From assembly GCA_037893245.1 (NCBI GenBank), contig JBAIAA010000109.1:166211-230210 (forward strand): DNA of 64,000 bases. Direction: 5' to 3'. Below the pieces are notes generated by a model that saw nothing but the letters and a program-made list of their open reading frames with translations, searched no databases and was not told the DNA's origin. A program made the translations under genes and the position numbers. Positions 56,528-64,000 of this stretch are shown here, piece after piece; within the stretch, counting starts at the first letter, position 1, and every line of letters begins with the position of its first letter. This DNA is from Crossaster papposus (Eukaryota; Echinodermata; Asteroidea; Velatida; Solasteridae).

Positions 56528-57721
56528 TGACCTCGGACAAATTGCAACATAATTTTTTTCACCAGAATGCATTTCTATAAGGTCCATAGAATGACATACT
56601 AAAACTCTTTAAAAATCCAAGTGGTGGAAATAATGATTAATTTGCATAAATCGTTAATCCCTGCCATGTAATATATTTATTCCCATATTTGCATATATTA
56701 TATATATATGTTTTTTATTTTTTTAAGTTTATTTTGGTGATTCTACTTACACATCCTTACTTCAATAACAATTTCTAAAGCATACAAGTGACTGAATAAT
56801 TATGAGAACATAGTAATGATTTAAAATGACTACAATTATACCCTATAATTTGCGCGCATTTACCTTGTCTCCAGATATCATCAAGTAGTCAGTAGTGATG
56901 AGCTTCAGATTAACCAAGTTGCTTACTGGCACAGTTACCATATTAAAACCTTATGGAAAATCATGTGCACAATGATACCATTGTGATATTTAGCCCAGCA
57001 AACAAAAACAGGGGAAAACGAGGTGTTCGTAAAAAGTACGTGAAGGGTTGCCTAACGTAGGAAACCTGAACAAATTCAAGGAATCCCCAAAATAAAAGAT
57101 TATTGTTGCTTACAATAATGTCAACGTCAAAATGTATTCTTACCGATAAATTTTGGAATTTTCTTGAACTTATTAAAGTCTCCCACGTTCAGGCAACCCT
57201 AGACTTACTTGACAGCCCAATATACGAAAACCTCATTTTCCCCTGTTTTTGTTTGCTGGGCTAAATATCACAATGGTATCATTGTGCACATGATTTTCCA
57301 TAAGGTTTTAATATGGTAACTGTGCCAGTAAGCAACTTGGTTAATCTGAAGCTCATCAATACTGACTACTTGATGATATCTGGAGACAAGGTAAATGCGC
57401 GCAAATTATAGGGTATAATTGTAGTCATTTTAGATCATTACTATGTTCTCATAATTATTCAGTCACTTGTATGCTTTAGAAATTGTTATTGAAGTAAGGA
57501 TGTGTAAGTAGAATCACCAAAATAAACTTTTCAAAAAAAAAACATATATATATATACGCAAATATGGGAATAAATATATTACATGGCAGGGATTAACGAT
57601 TTATGCAAATTAATCATATTTCCACCACTTGGATTTTTTAAGAGTTTTAGTATGTCATTCTAGGGACCTTATAGAAATGCATTCTGGTGAAAAAAATTAT
57701 GTTGCAATTTGTCCGAGGTCA
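56528..57721. mobile_element. 1.2 kb near-perfect palindrome (foldback element)
   Basis: The arm from TGACCTCGGACAAATTGCAA (56,528) inward to GCAAACAAAAACAGGGGAAA is repeated inverted from about 57,230 to 57,721 with only a few mismatches and small indels over about 500 bp. The roughly 200 bp centre pairs partly as well. Ends TGACCTCGG. No coding frame. The high arm identity indicates youth or ongoing arm-to-arm conversion. Confidence 0.92.
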
Positions 57722-58471
57722 ACAATACAACATTAGGTATTTTTCCTGTACTATATCACTCTATACATCGAGCCAGCTCTCTAGTAATTTACTATAGCTC
57801 TATGATCTCAACGGACAAAGTAAAACATACTTTTACTACCCAAAGATATATGGTTTGTGCTAGTACTTAGCTTGTGATGTAAATATAATGGTCCTTTCGC
57901 ACCGATAAATTATTAAACCGTGTCATGTTAAATTCGTAGGCGTGTTTAGTTAATGTCTGGTGCAGAAGGACACCTGGCTGTGCTTCACAAAATAGGGTCG
58001 GCTGATATGGAGATAAAACTACTGGCCCAAATTGGGATTTCCGAGTATAGAACGATTCTTCGACCCGTGGTCAGGCGCGGTTCTAGAGCCAATATTTTAA
58101 GAAGGGCTAGACCCTCCGCACGTGACGCGACGTCAACTTCCAACTTTCGCAGATCCAGTATACGTATTTTCCAGAATGAACTTGTTATTGCATTTTTGTT
58201 TAGGTGGGAGGGGGGCTAGAGCTTACACCCCCCCCCCCCCCCCCTCCTCCCCTCCCCCTCCTCCCCTAGATCCCCCTTTAGATCACCCGTATAACATGCC
58301 CATGGTATAGGTAGTTTTGGCCTCCTGGTATAGTGTGTGGGGGTGTTTGTTTGTTTGTTTTGGACCACCCTGTATTTCAGTTGTGGGAATTAATGGGATT
58401 TTAACTCTAACATCGTGGTAATTTTAAACTCGTTTGAAAATAAAATCCTTTATTTTGTTTGCTCCTTGTAG
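57722..58471. other. Last part of rolling-stone-like intron 1
   Basis: Includes a block around 58,070-58,290 with CAGGCGCGGTTCTAGAGC and a C/T-rich run at 58,230-58,280, probably another MITE with a diverged right end. Confidence 0.4.
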
Positions 58472-58721
58472 GCGAAATGGCCGTTTGCGCCGGTGCTATG
58501 GTCCGCCTACCGTTGCTTTCTGGCCGTGTATTTCATCATCTGGCTGGGTCTCATTCTGTCTGTGTGGGGAGACCCTCCTCTCTACGTCCAGGCAGATACT
58601 AAGACTAAATGGCTCATCTATGTCTCTAATTGGACCTACCTGGTACTCATCATGTACCTACTGACGATGGCTGTGGGTAATGTCTACTACCACTCTACAA
58701 ACAGATGCCAAAACGCAAGAG
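58472..58721 (+). CDS. Rolling-stone-like membrane protein, exon 2
   Basis: The acceptor is CTCCTTGTAG at 58,471 and the donor GTATCT at 58,722. The exon encodes residues 28-110 in phase 0 and ends with one base of the next codon. It carries two membrane segments, about 43-59 (FLAVYFIIWLGLILSVW) and about 77-99 (SNWTYLVLIMYLLTMAVGN). SNWTY between them is a family hallmark. Reading on past the donor runs into a stop after 22 codons, so splicing is needed. Confidence 0.85.
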
Positions 58722-59115
58722 GTATCTTCATTACCGATTATATACTAGGTTTTCCTGCACATTTTTCCATTCAAATTCAAAACGGTTAACTTAAATCTCG
58801 TTCCAAGAAGACTGGAACGCGCAAATGCTACAATTTTGTTGTTGGTCATTCCAAGTGATCAATAATCAAAACATTTCAACATATTTTGTCATTTAATGTC
58901 GTCAACATTTCGATCAATTTCGTCTCACCTGATGACAATATATACATGCAATGATTGAATTCGTTGTTCAAACGATTTTAAGAATTTGTCATCGCCCGCT
59001 GGTAAAACCATTGTGCTTGGTGGTCATATAATTGGTCATAACTGGCTGCCAGAGACACCTGATGTCCTATCGACTTGACCACGTGTAGCCGCGTCCTTCG
59101 CAAGTCAGCATCCCC

Positions 59116-59280
59116 AATTAAAGTGTCCCCAAGTAAAGTGTCCCCAAGTAAAGTGTCCCCAAGTAAAGTGTCCACAAGTAAAGTGTCCACAAGTAAAGTG
59201 TCCACAAGTAAAGTGTCCACAAGTAAAGTGTCCACAAGTAAAGTGTCCACAAGTAAAGTGTCCACAAGTAAAGTGTCCAC
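59116..59280. repeat. 15-bp tandem repeat AAGTAAAGTGTCCAC
   Basis: Eleven perfect-length units: the first three end in CCCC, the next eight in CCAC, so the variant types are sorted into two blocks. The array ends 109 bp before the exon 3 acceptor. Open frames on both strands here reflect the 15-bp period and are not genes. Confidence 0.95.
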
Positions 59281-59389
59281 AAGTATTAAGGTACATTTAA
59301 TGTTATACATTATAAAATCATTTCCCCCGAATTGTATTCCGTTTTTCACGTTTTATCATTAGGCCTAAACTCACTTTCCTATTTACCAG

Positions 59390-59976
59390 TTGGAACCGAT
59401 TTGGAGACTGGGGTTGATCCTGATGCGATGATACCCATGTCTTCAGTCAACTCCCCCCAAGCTACCCTAGACAGCAGCGGTGACGGCAGAGTTTCCCGGT
59501 CAGAATCCCTCCCCTGGTACTTCAAATTAGCCTGGTTCCTGCAGACCATCGCGTTCACGTCCGCGCTCTTCGTCACGCTGCTGTTTTACATCCTGGTCTT
59601 TAACCCCGCGGAGGACGTGCTCCACGCTTACAACTTCCACGTGCACGGCGTCAACCTGATCTTTGTCATCTTGGACGTGATCCTATCCGCCACGCCCATG
59701 CGAGTCCTTCACATGATCTACCCAGCCTCCTACGCCTTCATCTACTTCATGTTCACGCTGATCTACGAGGGGGCCGGTGGGCTAAACGAGAAGGGAGGCA
59801 CGGCGATCTACACCAACTTCCTGGACTGGGACACGGTGCCGGGCACAACCGCCATCGTTATGGCGATTACTGTGCTCGTCGCTGCTCCGATACTTTATAT
59901 GTTGATTTACGCCATTTATCGCATCCGCCACGCCATATCCAAGTGTTGCAATGGAGGCTGTTGGTCGTACCAGTGA
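59390..59976 (+). CDS. Rolling-stone-like membrane protein, exon 3
   Basis: The acceptor TATTTACCAG ends at 59,389. Its first two bases complete a Val codon with exon 2, giving residues 111-305 and TGA at 59,974-59,976. A polar loop (112-150) leads to four membrane segments: about 157-181, 195-212, 217-237 and 264-288. The NFHVHGVNLIF..LD and PMRVLHMIYPASYA motifs are characteristic of the rolling stone family, known from Drosophila for a role in myoblast fusion. Function in this animal is inferred only. The tail KCCNGGCWSYQ is Cys-rich and could be palmitoylated. The exon is distinctly more G+C-rich than its flanks. Confidence 0.92.
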
Positions 59977-60011
59977 TAGAGCAAGACCTTATCACGGGGT
60001 GGGGTTCACCG

Positions 60012-60260
60012 GGGGCGGATTTCATGGCGCTGCTAAGCACACAAAATGCTTACTGAATGGAATTCTTCCTTAGCAACGCAGGGTTACAAACCAAATTTTC
60101 AGGTGATGCATATTGTCTATGGCTGGTATCCGGGTGGTGTTTGCTAAATACATGTAGCATGAAAAGCACATTGAATTTGGCAGGTAACCTGTTTTTACCG
60201 AGCAAGATTTGTTTGCGGTGAGCCATTTTTGTGTGATTAGCAGCTCCATATAATTTGCCT
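60012..60260. mobile_element. MITE, GAGCTGCTAAGCA family, diverged copy
   Basis: GGATTTCATGGCGCTGCTAA and the reversed AATTATATGGAGCTGCTAAT mark the ends, close behind the rolling-stone-like stop codon, possibly inside the 3' untranslated region. Confidence 0.75.
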
Positions 60261-60380
60261 TGATCCAAGTTTTGGCAGAATACGAGTTTTACTTTGTATA
60301 AATGAACCTTTTATGTAATCTGTTTGTATATCTCTGTCCCAAGAAACGTGTAATTAGGTCAAGCACTATATACATTTGTA

Positions 60381-60534
60381 CAGTCAAACGCCTTTATAAC
60401 AAGGTCCTTTGGGACCATTACCCTGTATTATCAGTAATGGACAATAATTTTAAAAACAGACTCAGGGCCTAATGTTGTCTTCCTTATAAGCAGGATATTG
60501 TATTATCAGTGCTCTTATTATCAGGGTTCGACTG
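60381..60534. mobile_element. 154-bp Tc1/mariner-type MITE, TA duplication
   Basis: Ends CAGTCAAACGCCTTTATAAC and reversed CAGTCGAACCCTGATAATAA, with TA on both sides. CAGTCGAACC is a common mariner MITE terminus. Confidence 0.75.
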
Positions 60535-60721
60535 TATTAATATTTTGTCATATATTTTTTTCTGTTAATATGTAGCTTTCCCACACAGTAAACAAAAAAT
60601 GAATTATGATAAATGAAAATCACGCACAATCCTGTATTATGTTTAAACTGTAATCATCTAACAAAAGAAACTTGGTGCGCTAACAATACAAATTCATGGC
60701 TAATATTAAATATACACATAC

Positions 60722-60892
60722 GGACTGGCAATGAGGTCACTAGAGCACGTCTATTCCCCCGAGGGACTGTGAGTGACCAGAAGGGGTACCTATTTCCCGA
60801 GGCCGAAGGCCGATGGAAATAGGTCCCTTTTCTGGTCACTCACAGGCCCAAGGGGGGATAGACGTGCTCCAGTGACCGAATCATGCCAGTCC
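60722..60892. repeat. 171-bp hairpin
   Basis: Arms of about 75 bp, GGACTGGCAATGAGGTCACT pairing with the complement of AGTGACCGAATCATGCCAGT, and AGAGCACGTCTATTCCCCC with its partner. The loop is about 17 bp. Probably a small foldback MITE. Confidence 0.85.
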
Positions 60893-61762
60893 ATATTTGT
60901 TTTATAACACCTCGGTCCAAAAGACCCAGACGCCGCCATTTTTCATAATAAGATGAGCCTTGCAAACCCTTGAGGGCGCTGTAACCAGTCAAAAATTGTA
61001 AGTCTATTGCCCGCTTCGGGTACTATTTCCCGCAAATCCACGGTGGCGCAAATCTCATGCACTAGCCTATATTAGTTAACCCCACATGACCGTGTTTAAG
61101 CCAACCAGAATACAGAACTAGCAAGAGGTGTGTTATAAGTGGCACTTAGTCCATTGTTACTTGTCCACATGCAGTGATATCAATTAAAGAGTTGCTGATT
61201 AATAACGTCATTTACGGATCAGTAGCGTTTTCGTATAGATCTTTGGCGTTGCGTCTGTACTTTTTACACAACCCGCTTCTCTGATCTCGTTGGCGAATGA
61301 TTTCGTTTTAAATATCTTCGATTTTGGAAGGCTTTGTTACGTCTACCTGCCCTAAATCAGGATACAAATTAGTCGTCGTGTTTTTATTAATGAACGACCA
61401 ACAAAATCAAAAATTGTATATTTAACGTTAAACGCTTGTCTCGATTATCGATTACTTTACCGTAACCATCTGTGATTGTAAACGTAAGGTCGTCTATTTG
61501 ACCGTATATTTTATCAAGTCCTTTGATTGTTGACGTAAATGAGGTCTTTGGGGTTGGCTATACGCGAGAGGTATAACCGTGTAAAGGTTTTGTATCTAAG
61601 AGATCGGTTTGTTTTCCGTTACAAAAATTGAGTGGAGAATTGCTCGCAATGATGGCGAGTTAAGAATTATTTAATGCTGAATGTTCCGTAATAAGCTTCA
61701 CCGTGCAAAAGCCAATGATAACATTTTTGTATTGTTATTAAAAATTTTCATCTGAAGTATTG
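60893..61762. other. Non-coding spacer
   Basis: No gene or clear repeat recognised. Confidence 0.4.
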
Positions 61763-62097
61763 AAGGTAGGATACACCATTTGCAAATATCGATAAAATTT
61801 ACTACCGAATTATTAGGAAATATCTTACTCATCTGATAGTAAATAATGATTCTAGGCATCCAGCAAAATGATTGTGATAGATATCCTGTAATCAATCGCA
61901 CAAAAACACAAATAACATAAGAATAACTGCTCGACGCCGGTTGAAAACAAACGCTGTTTTTCGTGCTTTTCTCGGCATCCATGATTATAAAACTTCGGAC
62001 AGGTCAGTTAAACGATATTTACTATGAAATACAACCCCCAAATTTACCTATTCATGTCATGATAATTCAAGCAATTATCAATGGTGTATCCTACCTT
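61763..62097. mobile_element. MITE AAGGTAGGATACACCAT (complete copy)
   Basis: A 335 bp element with perfect 17-bp inverted ends AAGGTAGGATACACCAT. TTAA-like words abut the right end. It defines the family that recurs at 14,353, 33,990, 62,225 and 63,897. Confidence 0.92.
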
Positions 62098-62224
62098 TAA
62101 CAATAATTTGCAATCATTTAAGTTTTCGAAACTCGCAAAAAAACGCGGATAGGGAATAACTCTCCCAGGATCGAAATTAATTTTCCCCGAAGGATATTAC
62201 ATCTTTTCCCCACACAATCACCGG

Positions 62225-62460
62225 CATTATAATTTACTACCGAATTATTAAGAAATATCTTACTTATTTAAAAGTAAATAATGATTGTAGGCATTCAGCA
62301 AAAGTCTTGCTCTAGATATCTTGTAATCGTTCCGGAAAATTAAATTTTCCGGACGGCGATCGCGAAAATAACAAAGAACAACATAATAACCACACGCCGT
62401 TTAAAAACAAACGCAGTTTTTCTTGCTTTTCTCAGCATTCACGATTTTCAAACTTTAAGT
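62225..62460. mobile_element. Partial AAGGTAGGATACACC-family MITE
   Basis: Begins in the family core at TTTACTACCGAATTATTAAG and runs to CTCAGCATTCACGATT. Both true ends are missing. Confidence 0.75.
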
Positions 62461-62965
62461 TGGATTTAACATTTAAAATGCTAGATTCAACATTTAACAT
62501 TCTGGACTCACGGCAAGTGTTTGATTCAACACTATTACAAGGGTGTACATGTACAAACACCCATACTAGTTGTGTAAAACCTGAATCATCCTATGAAAAA
62601 TGCGTTTCTAGGTCATTTTTTTGGTTTAAGTATCGTTCGAAAATCTCTCTGTGCTGTGTGGATAGACATGTACGTACATGTACACAGACAGTCTTGTAGT
62701 GTGCGCGAGATAATCTAGATAAACAACTTTTTTTTTGTGGGGTGGTATATAAACTACATGTATAAGGTAAAATTCGTGTTAGGTAATAGAAACAGTGCGA
62801 AAAAGTTGCAACCAATAAGATACCGGAACCAATAAGATACCGGAACCCCCTCGATATACACATAGGCCTACTTTCAACCTGAATATTTAAATATTCATTT
62901 AGCCTTCCTTGTTTAAATGTATTAACTCTTGGCGAATAAAAACCACATTCCTCCATGCTGGCAAA

Positions 62966-63043
62966 AACTCCCGTGGCCGAGCGGATAAAGACATTTGCAA
63001 GATGTTTCCGTCTTGAGGACGGCACAGGTTCCAATCCGAGGTA
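62966..63043 (+). tRNA. Class II tRNA-like sequence, degenerate
   Basis: TGGCCGAGCGG matches the A box, and GGTTCCAATCC matches the B box with one change. A five-pair anticodon stem (GACAT/ATGTT) and a long variable-arm stem CCGTC/GACGG are visible, as in Leu or Ser tRNAs. The acceptor and T stems do not pair, and the loop would read GCA. It is therefore a pseudogene or a SINE head. Confidence 0.5.
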
Positions 63044-63673
63044 AGACACATGGATAATTAAATAACTGAGAAAACAATTATGAGATAGAGAAGCAGTCGG
63101 AAACGGAGAGAAAAAAAAGAAAAGAAAATCAGACGAGAACTTTTACCTTTTCGGAAGACCTCCAATTATGTCGCTATATAATTTGCAAAAAGACCAACTT
63201 GCAGGTCCCATCGTTAATTATATGTTTTTTACCATGGGGCCAGTGGATCACCTTGAAAAAGGATCGGAATGAACTTGTCGTATCAATAACCGCAGGCAAT
63301 ACTTCCACATAGGCCGACTAAACGAAATACAACCACGGTCATGAAGAGTTTATGGTTAAACCTACACCTGACATTTAGCCTTTACCAGTGCATGCAGTGA
63401 GACAACTGACATAACACATGGCGTGCTTTGAGATGTTGAACACAGCAGGGTGATTGTTCAGTAAGTGACCTCACCAATTTCGACAGCCACAAGCCCTAGC
63501 TCTATGGTATGCTGAAGACATGATGTAGTTTATACGTTCATATCATGCATATCGCTGCTACATGAGAGCGATTTCTTCGTAGAAACTTCTTGCGTGTGTT
63601 GTGACAAAGGCCAATTGTGCATACCTCAAAGCTCAGGCAGACTCTGCTTTTCTGTCTTCTGTCTGTCCACAAG
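63044..63673. other. Upstream region of the right-edge gene
   Basis: No other exon seen. The last 100 bp or so is the likely 5' leader of the gene at 63,674. Confidence 0.4.
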
Positions 63674-63821
63674 ATGAATCGCCTCCGATTTTACCAGAGT
63701 GTCTTCCTCGTGGTGTCCACCTTCTTAAGTTTGAGTCTCGTTTCTTTATCGACATCGGAGTCTTTGAACAAAGACGGTGTGTCAATATGGATTGACCCTC
63801 AACAAGCACGACGTCTGTCAT
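63674..63821 (+). CDS. Secreted protein, first exon, unrecognised
   Basis: ATG in CAAGATGAAT context gives 49 codons plus one base before a strong donor, GTAAGT (63,822). Residues 1 to about 28 are a typical signal peptide (RLRFYQSVFLVVSTFLSLSL), followed by SESLNKDGVSIWIDPQQARR. Upstream in-frame codons contain no better ATG. The gene continues beyond the window. The mature start with a short acidic-to-basic stretch could fit a peptide-hormone or matrix-protein precursor, but no family is assigned. Confidence 0.6.
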
Positions 63822-63896
63822 GTAAGTTTCTAGCATGCACCATGGGGAAAGGCCTCCGTACGTGCTCGCACGGTCGAACGCGGCGACGTGAATTAA

Positions 63897-64000
63897 AGTT
63901 AGGGTATACACTATTTGCAGATATCGAAAATGTTTACTACCGAATTAGTAAGAAATATCTTACTTTACTACTACTAATAATAGTAATACTTATTTGAAAG
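63897..64000. mobile_element. AAGGTAGGATACACC-family MITE, cut by window end
   Basis: Starts AAAGTTAGGGTATACACTAT and continues TTACTACCGAATTAGTAAGA as in the family core. Lies in the first intron of the gene at 63,674. Confidence 0.75.

Noticed and set aside
58978-59362. Long frames with a repeated LLVDT or SKVST peptide
   Set aside because: Translations of the 15-bp intronic minisatellite, which is open in several frames because the period is a multiple of three.
63000-63043. Functional Leu or Ser tRNA gene
   Set aside because: Acceptor and T stems do not pair and the B box is altered, so only a tRNA-like remnant is called.

Overview
This 64 kb window is animal nuclear DNA. It has spliced genes with GT/AG introns, dense non-autonomous DNA transposons, frequent ACATGT runs and moderately AT-rich spacers. 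A PAN/apple plus fibrinogen-domain lectin, a rolling-stone-like membrane protein, a Penelope-like reverse transcriptase and the repeat style suggest a marine invertebrate, probably a deuterostome such as an echinoderm. That placement is an impression, not a proof.

Region 1 (1-18,917) is a broken tandem array of a secreted PAN plus fibrinogen-related-domain (FReD) gene. Copy A enters from the left and ends at 215. Copy B (5,937-6,181) keeps only the 5' leader and signal-peptide part. Copy C (10,979-12,025) is complete and intronless, 348 aa. About 4-7 kb of 3' flank behind A and C is the same duplicated DNA, so one copy often shows the empty site for a transposon in the other. The shared C-terminal 70 codons of A and C carry 34 base differences and none is silent, a strong sign of diversifying selection on the ligand-binding lobe.

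Region 2 (19.5-32 kb) is a transposon-rich spacer around two divergent genes. A minus-strand SH3-domain gene (exons at 26,060-25,893 and 24,562-24,509) starts about 175 bp from a plus-strand first exon at 26,236, which implies a bidirectional promoter.

Region 3 (31-43 kb) holds large inverted-repeat elements: a 5.3 kb element with a 1.46 kb element inside it (TSD TGTACA), and a 3.3 kb composite containing a mariner-like MITE.

Region 4 (43,012-59,976) is a rolling-stone-like multipass membrane protein gene with three coding exons (305 aa). Its 15.4 kb first intron is a nest of transposons, including a frameshifted Penelope-like reverse transcriptase, 9-bp-TSD foldback elements, AGGTCA-rich repeat arrays and a 1.2 kb near-perfect palindrome.

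Region 5 (60-64 kb) has further MITEs, a degenerate class II tRNA-like sequence and, at the right edge, the first exon of an unrecognised secreted protein.

Coordinates of exons and of elements with target-site duplications were read base by base. Edges of diverged repeats are approximate.
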